DNA of 43,464 nucleotides from Haloechinothrix alba (GTDB lineage Bacteria; Actinomycetota; Actinomycetes; Mycobacteriales; Pseudonocardiaceae). The notes beneath the pieces are model-generated. The model made no database searches. It was given only the letters and a program-made list of their open reading frames with translations, and had not been told where the DNA came from. Made by a program: the position numbers and the translations under genes. Position 1 is the stretch's first letter. Every line of letters starts with the position of its first letter. This document shows positions 33,552 through 42,367 of the stretch, in pieces. The stretch is from positions 1 through 43,464 of the forward strand of contig NZ_FZNW01000024.1 in NCBI RefSeq assembly GCF_900188115.1, read 5' to 3'.

Positions 33552-34778
33552 TCAGCCCGGCGCGCCGGAAGCGCGATCGTCCCGCGCCGGTTCGGCCAGC
33601 ACGCAGCGAGTACCGCTGTAGATCGTCGGCATGCACTTGTTGCAGTGAATGCACAGCGAGTCCTCCCGCTCACCGGCGGCGATGGTCTCGACCAGCGCGG
33701 GCTCGCGCAGCAGCGCACGCGCCATGGCCACGAACTGGAAGCCCTCCCGCATCGCCTGGTCCATCACCGGTTTGCGCGCGATCCCGCCGAGCAGCACCAT
33801 CGGCAGGCTCGTCGCGTGCCGGATCTGCCTGGCACCGTCCAGGAGGTAGGCGTCCTGGTACGGGTAGCTGCGCAGCAGGAACCGCCCGAACATCCGCACA
33901 CCGAGCCGGACCGGCCTGGGCATCGCGTCGGCGAACTCGCCGAGCGGCACGTCACCACGGAAGAGATACATGGGGTTACTCAGCGAGCTGCCCGCGGTGA
34001 GCTCGAGCGCGTCGACCGAGCCATCGGCCTCCAACCAGCGGGCGACCGGGATCGCCTCGTCGAGCCAGAAACCGCCGGTGGTGCCGTCGTCCATGTTGAG
34101 CTTGACGATGATCGCCAGGCGGTCACCGACCGCATCCCGGACGGCTCGGGCGACCTCGCGCAGGAAGCGCGCCCTGTTCTCCAGCGAACCGCCGTAGGCG
34201 TCGTCGCGCCGGTTGAGCCTCGGACTGAGGAAGGAGCTGACGAGGTAGTTGTGCCCACAATGGAGCTCGACCGCGTCGAAACCGGACTCGGCGGCGAGCA
34301 CGGCGGCGTCGGCATGGTCCCGCACGATACGGCGGATATCGTGCTCGCTCACCGCGCGCGTGCGGCGCATGCTCATCGGCTGCAGCAGCTTGCCGGGCGC
34401 GAGCGCGCGCATGCCGGTACTGAGCGGGTTGGCCACCGGTCCCGCGTGGCCGAGCTGCGCGGAGACGGCCGCGCCCTCGGCGTGCACCGCCTCCGTCAAC
34501 CTCCGTAGGCCGGGCACGGCATCGCGCCGCACGTGGATCTGGTGGCGATCGGTCCTGCCCTCCGGGGATACCGCGCAGAACGCCACGGTCGTCATGCCGA
34601 CCCCGCCTGCCGCGGGCCGCCGGTGGAAGTCGATGAGCCCGTCGGTGACCAGCCCTTCCCGGCTACGCCCCTCGTAGGTCGCCGCCTTGATGACGCGGTT
34701 GCGCAGGGAGACGGGGCCGAGCCTGGCCGGGCCGAGCACATCCGGCGCATGCCGATGCGACTGCTGTCCGTCGGGCAC
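33552..34778 (-). CDS. Old-yellow-enzyme-type NADH:flavin oxidoreductase with Fe-S cluster
   Basis: A 408-residue FMN TIM-barrel oxidoreductase. LGPVSLRNRVIKAATYEGRS near the N-terminus, the HCGHNYLVSSFLSPRLNRR catalytic loop near 173 and the YGGSLENRARF motif near 195 are diagnostic. Cys376, Cys379, Cys382 and Cys392 (CIHCNKC and GTRC) form an iron-sulfur site as in 2,4-dienoyl-CoA reductases, though the C-terminal flavodoxin-like and NADPH domains of those enzymes are missing. GTG 34778 follows GGAGG at good spacing. Divergent from fadE26 through a shared perfect operator. A role in reducing an unsaturated steroid or side chain is inferred; Rv3359 is a similar protein. Confidence 0.88.
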   Translation of the reverse strand: MPDGQQSHRHAPDVLGPARLGPVSLRNRVIKAATYEGRSREGLVTDGLIDFHRRPAAGGVGMTTVAFCAVSPEGRTDRHQIHVRRDAVPGLRRLTEAVHAEGAAVSAQLGHAGPVANPLSTGMRALAPGKLLQPMSMRRTRAVSEHDIRRIVRDHADAAVLAAESGFDAVELHCGHNYLVSSFLSPRLNRRDDAYGGSLENRARFLREVARAVRDAVGDRLAIIVKLNMDDGTTGGFWLDEAIPVARWLEADGSVDALELTAGSSLSNPMYLFRGDVPLGEFADAMPRPVRLGVRMFGRFLLRSYPYQDAYLLDGARQIRHATSLPMVLLGGIARKPVMDQAMREGFQFVAMARALLREPALVETIAAGEREDSLCIHCNKCMPTIYSGTRCVLAEPARDDRASGAPG

Positions 34779-34831
34779 GGTATCGACCTCCAGCCAAACG
34801 TTGTCCGGTACACGGGTGTCCCATGCTATTC

Positions 34832-34845
34832 TAGAACTTGTTCTA
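34832..34845. promoter_or_regulatory. KstR-type operator between OYE gene and fadE26
   Basis: TAGAACTTGTTCTA, a perfect match inside a longer palindrome. It can serve both strands: TAGGAT (34844-34849) rightward and TAGAAT (34833-34828) leftward are both plausible -10 elements. Confidence 0.88.
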
Positions 34846-34906
34846 GGATCGGGGTAGGAGGCATGCTGTCCACCAACACCGATCCCAGGAGAAGCGGAGG
34901 CAGGCG

Positions 34907-36100
34907 ATGCGCATCGGCTACACGGATGAGCAGACGAAGCTGCGCCACCATCTGCGCGACTACTTCGCCGATCTCATGACACCCGAACGCCGCGCCGAGC
35001 TCGCAGGCGAAGGCGGCGAGTACGGAGACGGCACAGCCTACAAGGAGATCGTGCGCGAGCTGGGCCGCGACGGGTGGCTGGCACTCGGCTGGCCGGAGGA
35101 ATACGGCGGCCAGGCGCGGCCGATGCTGGACCAGCTCATCTTCACCGACGAGGCGGCGGTGGCAGGCGTGCCGGTGCCGTTCCTGACGATCAACACGATC
35201 GGCCCGACCATCATGCGCTACGGCACCGACGAGCAGCGCGCGTACTTCCTCCCCAAGATCGCCGCGGGCGAGCTCCACTTCTCCATCGGCTATTCCGAAC
35301 CCGACGCCGGGACCGATCTGGCCTCCCTGCGCACCCGCGCCGTCCGGCACGGGGAGGGCGCGGACGGCGAGTACGTCGTCAACGGGCAGAAGATGTGGAC
35401 GAGCCTGATCGAGTACGCCGACTACGTCTGGTTGGCCGCGCGCACCGACCCGGACGCCGAGCGGCACAGGGGCCTGAGCATCCTGATCGTGCCGACCTCG
35501 GCGAGCGGCTTCTCCTGGACCAAGGTGCACACCGTCGCCGGGCCGGGCACGAGCGCGACCTACTACTCCGACGTGCGCGTACCTACCTCGGCCCTTGTCG
35601 GCGAGGAGCACAAGGGGTGGCGGCTGATCACCAACCAGCTCAACCACGAGCGGGTCGCGCTGACCTCGGCGGCACCCATGCAGAACGCGCTGCGCGAGGT
35701 GCGTGAGTGGGCTCAGCAGACCACGACACCCGACGGCAACAGGGTGATCGACGCCGAGTGGGTACAGCTTCACCTGGCCCGCGTGCACGCGCACGCCGAG
35801 TACCTCAAGCTGCGCAACTGGAAGACCGCCTGGGCGGCGAGCAACTCCGAGCTCGGCCCGGCCGAGGCCTCCGCGACCAAGGTGTTCGGCACCGAGTTCG
35901 CCACAGAGGGATACCGGCTGCTGATGGAGGTACTCGGCGCGGGTGCGGTCGTCCGCGAGGGCTCGCCCGGGGCGCTGCTGCACGGCAAGGTCGAGCGCCT
36001 GCACCGCTCCTCGCTCATCCTCACCTTCGGCGGCGGGACCAACGAGGTACAGCGCGACATCATCGCAGCGGCCGCCCTCGGGCTGCCCGTCTCCCGCTGA
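34907..36100 (+). CDS. fadE26: Acyl-CoA dehydrogenase FadE26 (ChsE4-type)
   Basis: A 397-residue acyl-CoA dehydrogenase. FAD- and substrate-binding segments include FSIGYSEPDAGTDLASL (125-141) and KMWTSLIEYADYVW. Glu248 in LNHERVAL corresponds to the catalytic Glu247 of ChsE4. In M. tuberculosis FadE26 and FadE27 form an alpha2beta2 dehydrogenase that starts beta-oxidation of the cholesterol C26 side chain. ATG 34907 has GGAGG six bases upstream. The next gene is fadE27, as in Rv3504-Rv3505. Confidence 0.93.
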   Translation: MRIGYTDEQTKLRHHLRDYFADLMTPERRAELAGEGGEYGDGTAYKEIVRELGRDGWLALGWPEEYGGQARPMLDQLIFTDEAAVAGVPVPFLTINTIGPTIMRYGTDEQRAYFLPKIAAGELHFSIGYSEPDAGTDLASLRTRAVRHGEGADGEYVVNGQKMWTSLIEYADYVWLAARTDPDAERHRGLSILIVPTSASGFSWTKVHTVAGPGTSATYYSDVRVPTSALVGEEHKGWRLITNQLNHERVALTSAAPMQNALREVREWAQQTTTPDGNRVIDAEWVQLHLARVHAHAEYLKLRNWKTAWAASNSELGPAEASATKVFGTEFATEGYRLLMEVLGAGAVVREGSPGALLHGKVERLHRSSLILTFGGGTNEVQRDIIAAAALGLPVSR

Positions 36101-36158
36101 CGCCGGACCCCGCGACCGGGGCGTCCCCGTCCGGACCACGACCCGCACAAGGAGCACC

Positions 36159-37250
36159 ATGGACTTCTCGCTCACCGAAGCTCAGCAGGACCTCGGTGGT
36201 CTCGCCGCGCGCATCCTCGGCGACTGGAACGAACGTTCCGGCAGTAGCCCCGTCGAAGCATACGACCCCGATCTCTGGGCACAGCTGGCCAGGGCAGGCC
36301 TGCTCGACGCCGCACTCGCGGAGTCGGTCGGCGGTGGCGGGTTCGGCTTGCTCGAGCAGTGCAGCGTGCTGATCGAGATCGGCACCGTCGCCGCCCCCGT
36401 CCCCTACCTGTCCAGCATCACCGGCGGCGCGGCCGCGATGGCCGAGTTCGGCTCCGGGATGCACACCGAACGCTGGGTGCTGCCCGTGACCCGCGGGCAA
36501 CGCACGCTGGCCTCAGCACTCGCCGACGAGGGCAGCCCACCCGGTTTCACCGGCCGCTACGTCGACGGCTCCCTGCGGGTCTCCGGGACGCAGACCGCGG
36601 TGCTGCACGGCGCGCACGCGGACGGCTACGTGTGCGAGCTGGCCACCCCGGACGGTGCGGCACTCGCCGTAGTGGACCGCGCGCACGACGGGCTGAGCGT
36701 CAGCGAGCAGCACGTGGTCGACGGCACCGACGCCGCCCTTGTCGAGCTGGACGACGCCGCCGTCGACGAGGGCGCGCTGCTCGGTGCGCCGGGCTCCGGG
36801 GCGGCGACGTGGCTGCGGCAGCGCGTCACCGTGGGGCTGTGCGCGTTGCAGCTGGGCATCACCTCCCGCGCCCTGGAGATGACCAGCGAGTACGCGCAGA
36901 AGCGCGAGCAGTTCGGCGAGGTCATCGGGTCGTTCCAGGCGGTGCGGCAGCGCCTGGCCGAGGCCTACCTCGATGTGGAAGCCGTCCGGCTGACCCTGTG
37001 GCAGGCGGCGTGGGCACTGTCCGAGGGCAAGCCGGCCGCCGAGGAGGTCGCCACGGCCAAGTTCTGGGCCGCGCAGGCCGGGCACCGCGTGGCGCACTCC
37101 GCAGTACACGTGCACGGGGGAGTGGGAATCGACACGGACTACCCGCTGCACCGCTACTTCGTCGCGGCCAAACGCGCGGAGTTCGCGCTCGGGGGTGCCA
37201 CGGCCCAGCTCCGCGCGCTCGGCTCGCTGCTGGCGGACACCCCGGCATGA
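36159..37250 (+). CDS. fadE27: Acyl-CoA dehydrogenase FadE27 (ChsE5-type subunit)
   Basis: A 363-residue acyl-CoA dehydrogenase-like protein starting MDFSLTEAQQDLGGLAARIL. The middle is shortened relative to usual acyl-CoA dehydrogenases, and the C-terminal HVHGGVGIDTDYPLHRYF is conserved. It is the expected non-catalytic partner of FadE26, supplying part of the FAD site in the heterotetramer. ATG 36159 follows AAGGAG. It overlaps fadD17 by 4 bp. Confidence 0.92.
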   Translation: MDFSLTEAQQDLGGLAARILGDWNERSGSSPVEAYDPDLWAQLARAGLLDAALAESVGGGGFGLLEQCSVLIEIGTVAAPVPYLSSITGGAAAMAEFGSGMHTERWVLPVTRGQRTLASALADEGSPPGFTGRYVDGSLRVSGTQTAVLHGAHADGYVCELATPDGAALAVVDRAHDGLSVSEQHVVDGTDAALVELDDAAVDEGALLGAPGSGAATWLRQRVTVGLCALQLGITSRALEMTSEYAQKREQFGEVIGSFQAVRQRLAEAYLDVEAVRLTLWQAAWALSEGKPAAEEVATAKFWAAQAGHRVAHSAVHVHGGVGIDTDYPLHRYFVAAKRAEFALGGATAQLRALGSLLADTPA

Positions 37251-38851
37251 CGGCGACCGCGGACGGACCACCCACCGTCACCGGCCACCTGCTGGCCCGT
37301 GCCGCCGAGGAGCATGCCGGGCTCGCCTTCGGTGCGGCCACCTGGACCTGGCGGGAGCACGTCCAGGAATGTGCAGAGCACGCCGCGCTGCTGCGGGAGC
37401 TACACGGCGAGGACGCCCCGTTCCACGTCGGCGTGCTCGCGGACAACATCCCGTCCTTCTCGTTCCTGCTCGGGGCAGCCGCCCTGTCCGGGGCCGTCCT
37501 CGTCGGGCTCAACCCCACGCGCAGGGGCGACGCTCTCGCGCGCGACGTGCGCGTCGCGGACTGCCGGATGGTGATCACGGAGAGCGCCTACCGCCCGCTG
37601 CTCGACGGCCTCGACCTCGGCGCCGCGAACGGGAAGGTGTTCGATGTGGACACCGCGGCGTGGGGCGAGGCGCTGGCGGCGCACCGCGGAGCCCGGCTGC
37701 GTCCCGTCCCGAGCGAACCGGACGACCTGCTGATGCTGATCTTCACCTCGGGCACGAGCGGGGAGCCGAAACCGGTCCGGTGCACGCACGCCAAGATCGC
37801 CTACCCGGGCGAGATGCTGGCGTCGCGGTTCGAGCTCTCCGCCGCGGACACGGCGTACGTCGCCATGCCGCTCTTCCATTCCAACGCGGTCATGGCCGGG
37901 TGGTCGGTGGCCGTGGCCGGCGGTGCCACCCTCGCGCTACGCAGGCGGTTCTCCGCATCGGGTTTCCTGCCCGACGTGCGCGCCTACGGGGCGACCTACG
38001 CCAACTACGTGGGAACGCCGCTGTCCTACGTCCTCGACGTCGCCGAAGGCGCCGACGACGCGGACAACCCGCTGCGCGTCGTCTACGGCAACGAGGGCGC
38101 GCCTGCCGACCTCGCCGCGTTCGCCGAGCGCTTCGACTGCGCCGTCGTCGACGGGTACGGCTCCACAGAAGGCGGGGTGGCGATCTCGCGCACACCGGAC
38201 ACACCGGCAGGCGCACTCGGCCTGCTGCCGGACGGCGTGGACATCCTGCATCCCGACACGGGACAACCGTGCCCGCCTGCGCGGTTCGACGCGGCAGGGC
38301 AGCTGCGCAACCCGGACGAGGCGATCGGCGAGCTGGTCAACACCGCGGGAACCGGGATGTTCGCCGGGTACTACAACGCCGCGGACGCCGAGTCCGACCG
38401 CGTGCGGGACGGCATGTACTTCACGGGGGATCTCGCTTACCGCGACGGCGAGGGCTTCTGCTACTTCGCGGGGCGCACCGGGGAGTGGCTCCGCGTTGGC
38501 GGGGAGAACCTCGGTGCGGCCCCCATCGAGCGCGCGTTGCTGCGCCACCCGGACATCGTCGAGGCCGCCGTGTACGGCATCCCGGACGAGCGGGTGGGTG
38601 ACGCCGTAACGGCCGCGCTCGTGCTCGCTTCGGGGGCCTCCTTCGACGCGGAGGCGTTCGGAGCGTTCCTCACCGGGCAGGGCGATCTCGGGCCGACCCA
38701 GTACCCGCGCTACGTGCGGGTACTGGCCGAGCTGCCGCGCACCCCGACGCACAAGGTGCTCAAGCGTGAGCTCGCCGCGCAACAGCTGGACTGCCCCGAC
38801 CCGGTATACGTACGCACGTCCCGCGAGCCACCGAGCTACGCGGCCCGGTGA
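37247..38851 (+). CDS. fadD17: Steroid acyl-CoA synthetase FadD17
   Basis: A 534-residue AMP-forming ligase. The P-loop-like motif is LIFTSGTSGEPKP (165-177), YGSTEGG lies near 305, and a C-terminal lysine sits in HKVLKREL. Its place after fadE26-fadE27 matches Rv3506. FadD17 activates steroid side-chain carboxylates (five-carbon type) with CoA and ATP. It starts at the ATG that overlaps the fadE27 stop (ATGA), so it is translationally coupled. Length is close to the M. tuberculosis enzyme. Confidence 0.92.
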   Translation: MTATADGPPTVTGHLLARAAEEHAGLAFGAATWTWREHVQECAEHAALLRELHGEDAPFHVGVLADNIPSFSFLLGAAALSGAVLVGLNPTRRGDALARDVRVADCRMVITESAYRPLLDGLDLGAANGKVFDVDTAAWGEALAAHRGARLRPVPSEPDDLLMLIFTSGTSGEPKPVRCTHAKIAYPGEMLASRFELSAADTAYVAMPLFHSNAVMAGWSVAVAGGATLALRRRFSASGFLPDVRAYGATYANYVGTPLSYVLDVAEGADDADNPLRVVYGNEGAPADLAAFAERFDCAVVDGYGSTEGGVAISRTPDTPAGALGLLPDGVDILHPDTGQPCPPARFDAAGQLRNPDEAIGELVNTAGTGMFAGYYNAADAESDRVRDGMYFTGDLAYRDGEGFCYFAGRTGEWLRVGGENLGAAPIERALLRHPDIVEAAVYGIPDERVGDAVTAALVLASGASFDAEAFGAFLTGQGDLGPTQYPRYVRVLAELPRTPTHKVLKRELAAQQLDCPDPVYVRTSREPPSYAAR

Positions 38852-38860
38852 GAGGCAGAT

Positions 38861-38879
38861 GCCGAATGCGACTTTCGGC
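38861..38879 (+). terminator. Hairpin after fadD17
   Basis: GCCGAA (38861-38866) and TTCGGC (38874-38879) make a stem with a 7-base loop, 10 bp past the fadD17 stop. It matches the hairpin after hsaF at 16 or more of 19 positions. Confidence 0.55.
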
Positions 38880-39028
38880 GCCCTCTATGGAGTCACGTTG
38901 ACCTTCGTTCCGAGCGGCACTGATTTAGCACGTGCGTAACGCGACTCGTACGATTCGTCAACATCGGCTTCGTAGCGTCGTCGGCGACGGACCTCACGAG
39001 GTGGGGCACTGGCGAGAGGAGGCCGACG

Positions 39029-39433
39029 ATGTCATGGGAGGCACAACGCCAACGCACGCGGACGATCGGGCGGGTGCTGGACGACGTGCATCGCAGCGGG
39101 AGCTCGCGGATCCCGGCCAACTGGCGAGAACCTATCACGTGCATCTTCGGCAGTGAGGGCACGTTCCTCGTCACGCTGCTCTACCGGTGGTTCAACGAGT
39201 TCGTGCAACGGGTCGACGAGACCGTGCGGCACGGGTGCGAGGACTCCGAGCGTGCCGCCTACATGGTGCGAACGCAGCTGGCCGCGGAACGCCCCGCGCT
39301 ACACCGCGTGCTGACCGCGCATGCCGAGCACCCGGCGCTTCGCGCGGCCCGTGCAGACTGTGCGATAAGGCTGAGCTCCGGCGTCCGGTTGGCACTGGAC
39401 GGCCCGCCCGCGGCTACCGCGACCGCAGCGTGA
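39029..39433 (+). CDS. Small protein of unknown function
   Basis: A 134-residue, mainly helical protein starting MSWEAQRQRTRTIGRVLDDV. A consensus AGGAGG six bases before the ATG supports expression. I recognise no domain; there is no membrane segment or signal. It contains PANWREPITCIFGSEGTFLV and a second half rich in Arg, Ala and His. It is 177 bp after fadD17 and convergent with the nitronate-monooxygenase-like gene, ending in a repeat hairpin. No function is proposed. Confidence 0.6.
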   Translation: MSWEAQRQRTRTIGRVLDDVHRSGSSRIPANWREPITCIFGSEGTFLVTLLYRWFNEFVQRVDETVRHGCEDSERAAYMVRTQLAAERPALHRVLTAHAEHPALRAARADCAIRLSSGVRLALDGPPAATATAA

Positions 39434-39452
39434 CGCACAAGCCCGCCGGTGC

Positions 39453-39509
39453 GGGAGCCCAAGGTGACATCCGGCTCCATCGATGGAACCGATGTCACCT
39501 TGGGCTCCC
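39453..39509. terminator. Long palindromic hairpin in a convergent gap (repeat-family member)
   Basis: GGGAGCCCAAGGTGACATC at the left pairs with its complement at the right end, and the inner GGCTCCAT/ATGGAACC is nearly paired. This gives a stem of about 27 bases with almost no loop. It sits between the ends of the 39029-39433 gene and the 39541-40644 gene, fitting a bidirectional terminator. The sequence resembles the element at 12546-12677. Confidence 0.7.
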
Positions 39510-39540
39510 ACTATCCGAGGTCACACCAGCCGGTGACGCC

Positions 39541-40644
39541 TCAGCGGGTCTTGTCCAGTCTCGACAGCGCTTCGTTGAACTCGCGGACGAGGTCGGCCAT
39601 CACGTCCGAAACCGGGCGGACCTCGTTCATCTTGCCGACGATCTGGCCGACCGGCATCGCGACGACCGACGGGTCATCCGCGGCCGCGATGCGTTGATGG
39701 GCCTCGCTCACCAGCAGGTTCTGCAGCGGCATCGGCAGCGGGTCCGGCGCGCCGGGCGCGCTCCAGGCCTCCGTCCAGCGCGTCTTGAGCAAGCGCGCCG
39801 GCTTCCCGCTGAAGATGCGGGTACGCACGGTGTCCGCGGAGCTCGCCCCGAGCAGCGCCTGCTGCATCGTCGCCGAGGTACTCATCGTCTCCAGGTACTC
39901 GGATGTGGTCAGCCAGTACGAGCCCATCCACACCCCGGACGCGCCGAGCGCGAGCGCCGCCGCGATCTGCTTGCCGGAACCGATCCCGCCCGCGGCCAGC
40001 ACGGGGGCACGGTCGCCGACGCGCTCGGCGACCTCGGGCAGCAGCACCATGGAGGCGATCTCGCCGGTGTGCCCGCCTGCCTCGTAGCCCTGCGCGACCA
40101 CGATGTCCACGCCGTTGTCGACGTGGCTGACCGCGTGCTCGGCCTTGCCTGCGAGCGCGGCCACCTTGACACCCCTGTCGTGGGCCTGCTCGATGACGTC
40201 GTTCGGCGGCGACCCCAGCGCGTTGGCGATCAGGCTGATCGGGTGCTTCAACGCGACCTCGACGTGCGCCCGCGCCACCGAGTGCAGCCATCCGAGCACG
40301 CCCGCGTCGTCGGTGGTCGACGGCAGGTCCGGCACGCCGAGCTCGTTCAGGGTCCGCTCCACGAACGCGCGGTGCTCGTCCGGGATGTACTGCTCCAGGT
40401 CGGTCATGCTGCCCTCGGTGGGCACCTTGGAGGGCATGACGATGTCGACGCCGTACGGCTTGCCGTCGGTGTTGGCGTCCATCCACTCGAGGACGCGGTC
40501 GAGCTCCTCGGCGTCGTTGAACCGCACGCAGCCCAACACGCCCAGGCCTCCCGCCCGGGAGACCGCCGCCGCGACGTGTTCGGAGGGAGTGAACGCCACA
40601 ATCGGGTAGGTGGTCCCCAGGGTGTCACACAGTGATGTCCGCAT
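39541..40644 (-). CDS. Nitronate-monooxygenase (NPD)-family flavoprotein, Rv1533-like
   Basis: A 367-residue FMN TIM-barrel of the 2-nitropropane dioxygenase family. [18 protein letters not shown] near the N-terminus, [19 protein letters not shown] and [19 protein letters not shown] near 230 form the FMN-phosphate region. It resembles M. tuberculosis Rv1533 along its length; the same family contains the steroid-ring enzyme IpdC. ATG 40644 is chosen because GAGGAG precedes it; it overlaps the fadD19 end by 20 bp. As it follows fadD19, an enoyl-CoA or dienoate substrate is more likely than a nitroalkane. Confidence 0.85.
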   Translation of the reverse strand: MRTSLCDTLGTTYPIVAFTPSEHVAAAVSRAGGLGVLGCVRFNDAEELDRVLEWMDANTDGKPYGVDIVMPSKVPTEGSMTDLEQYIPDEHRAFVERTLNELGVPDLPSTTDDAGVLGWLHSVARAHVEVALKHPISLIANALGSPPNDVIEQAHDRGVKVAALAGKAEHAVSHVDNGVDIVVAQGYEAGGHTGEIASMVLLPEVAERVGDRAPVLAAGGIGSGKQIAAALALGASGVWMGSYWLTTSEYLETMSTSATMQQALLGASSADTVRTRIFSGKPARLLKTRWTEAWSAPGAPDPLPMPLQNLLVSEAHQRIAAADDPSVVAMPVGQIVGKMNEVRPVSDVMADLVREFNEALSRLDKTR

Positions 40645-42238
40645 CGTGCTCCTCTGCATAAGACTTGGCCCACGTGTAGTCGGGCTTCCCGCTCGGTTGC
40701 CTGCGCACCTCGGATACGAACCACAGGCTGCGCGGCACCTTGTACCCGGCGATCTTGGTGCGCACGTGGTCGCTCAGCGCACCCGCGTCGATCGAGGTTC
40801 CCTCGGACGGCTGGATGACGGCACCGACCCGGTTGCCCCACCGCTCGTCCGGGACGCCGACGACCAGGGCGTCGAAGACATCCGGGTAGGACTTCAGGGC
40901 ACCCTCGACCTCCTCGGGGTAGACCTTCTCGCCGCCGGTATTGATCGTCTGCGAGCCACGGCCGAGCAGCGTGACCGTGCCGTCCTCCTCGTAGCGCGCG
41001 TAGTCGCCGGGAACGACGTACCGCTTCCCGTCGATCTCCACGAAGATGCTCTTGGTCTTCTCGGGGTCCTTGTAGTAGCCGATGGGCACGTGCCCACCGC
41101 GCGCCATCTTGCCCACCGCGCCTGGCTTCGGCTCGATGAGGTTGTTGTCCTCGTCCACGAGCACGGCCTGCTTGCTGAAGTTCACCCGCGGGCCCGCGGA
41201 GTGGTCACTGTCCTTACTGATCATGCTGATCCCGGTGAACCCGCTCTCCGATGCGCCGACGGCGTCGGTCAGCACCGCGTTCGGGAACTCCTCGAGGTAC
41301 TCGTGCTTGAGCGACTGCGAGAACAGCGCGGCATGGCTGGTGATTGCCACCAGGGAGGATGCGTCGTAGTTGCCTTCACGGTAGGCGGCCAGCAGCGGCT
41401 TGCCCATCGCGTCCCCGACCATCGTGAGCACGTTGACCTTGTGCTCCTGGATCTCGCGCCACACCTGGTGCGCGTCGAACTGCGGCACGAACACGACCGA
41501 GCTACCGGCGAACAGCGCGCCGAAGGCGGCCCACTGCGCCGCGCCGTGGATCAGCGGCGAGACCGGCATCCGGACCAGGCCGGGACCTTCCTTCGCCTGG
41601 TTGGCCAGCGTCCACTCGTCGGGGACGTACTCGCCGGTCAGGAAGTCGATGCCGCCGCCGAGCGTGCGCCAGACGTCCTCCTGCCGCCACATCACGCCCT
41701 TCGGGTACCCGGTGGTCCCTCCGGTGTAGAGGATGTAGAGGTCGTCGGCGCTTCGTTCACCGAAGTCGCGCTCTGCCGACTGGCGCGCGAGCGCTTCCTC
41801 GTAGGCGACCCCGTTGTAGCCGGAGTAATCCGCGTCCGAGCCGTCCTCGACGACCAAGACGTGCTTCAACTCCGGCGCGTCCGGGAGCACCTCGGCGACG
41901 CGGTCGGTGAACTGGCGCTCGTGGATCAGCGCGACGAGGTCGGCGTTGTCGAAGAGGTAGCGCAGCTCCTCCGCGACGTAGCGGAAGTTGACGTTGACCG
42001 CGCGCGCCCGCAGCTTGTACGCCGCGAACATCGCTTCCATGGACTCGATCGAGTTGCGGGAGTAGATGCCCACATGGTCGTCCTTGCCGACACCGACCGA
42101 GGCGAGGTGGTGTGCGAGCTGGTTGGCGCGCTTGTCGAGCTCACCGTAGGTGATCTGCCGGCCGCCACAGATGACGGCAGTACGTTCCGGCACGGCGTCT
42201 ACGGCGTGCTCGAGGAGATCGGCGATGTTCAGAGCCAT
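40625..42238 (-). CDS. fadD19: Steroid acyl-CoA synthetase FadD19
   Basis: A 537-residue AMP-forming ligase with [12 protein letters not shown] (170-181), [13 protein letters not shown] near 440 and the C-terminal [11 protein letters not shown]. The N-terminus [20 protein letters not shown] and many internal blocks run closely along M. tuberculosis FadD19 (Rv3515c), which activates long steroid side-chain acids such as 3-oxo-cholest-4-en-26-oate. ATG 42238 lies seven bases after a TAGTTT -10 that overlaps a KstR-type box; a TTG 9 bases upstream is less likely. The mRNA is probably leaderless. Divergent from echA19, as in M. tuberculosis. Confidence 0.95.
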   Translation of the reverse strand: MALNIADLLEHAVDAVPERTAVICGGRQITYGELDKRANQLAHHLASVGVGKDDHVGIYSRNSIESMEAMFAAYKLRARAVNVNFRYVAEELRYLFDNADLVALIHERQFTDRVAEVLPDAPELKHVLVVEDGSDADYSGYNGVAYEEALARQSAERDFGERSADDLYILYTGGTTGYPKGVMWRQEDVWRTLGGGIDFLTGEYVPDEWTLANQAKEGPGLVRMPVSPLIHGAAQWAAFGALFAGSSVVFVPQFDAHQVWREIQEHKVNVLTMVGDAMGKPLLAAYREGNYDASSLVAITSHAALFSQSLKHEYLEEFPNAVLTDAVGASESGFTGISMISKDSDHSAGPRVNFSKQAVLVDEDNNLIEPKPGAVGKMARGGHVPIGYYKDPEKTKSIFVEIDGKRYVVPGDYARYEEDGTVTLLGRGSQTINTGGEKVYPEEVEGALKSYPDVFDALVVGVPDERWGNRVGAVIQPSEGTSIDAGALSDHVRTKIAGYKVPRSLWFVSEVRRQPSGKPDYTWAKSYAEEHDADITV

Positions 42239-42249
42239 ACACCACAAAC

Positions 42250-42263
42250 TAGAACATGTTATC
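42250..42263. promoter_or_regulatory. KstR-type operator between fadD19 and echA19
   Basis: TAGAACATGTTATC keeps the AACNNGTT core, with a mismatch at the last base. On the minus strand it overlaps the fadD19 -10 (TAGTTT, 42251-42246). It lies 104 bp before echA19. Confidence 0.72.
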
Positions 42264-42367
42264 GTTCATGGCAATGGTCAACTTGGTTCCGCGCTCGCGG
42301 CGCGGAACCCGCACGGCCTCTCGGCCACCGGGCCGATACCTCACCAGCGACCGGGAAGGGATCTTCC

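Noticed and set aside
34863-34979. A short upstream frame starting ATG 34863 in the fadE26 leader, with GGAGG in front.
   Set aside because: The spacing from GGAGG to ATG is only two bases and the product is Arg/Ser-rich shadow sequence overlapping fadE26. A regulatory leader peptide is possible but unsupported.
36359-37246. An upstream extension of the fadD17 frame through fadE27.
   Set aside because: The extension is Arg-rich antifunctional sequence in a second frame of fadE27; the ATGA overlap at 37247 is the natural start.
40610-42367. A very long plus-strand frame continuous with echA19 and antisense to fadD19.
   Set aside because: It is the stop-free complement of a GC-rich gene. EchA19 similarity begins only near 42368, and the antisense part has no family resemblance.
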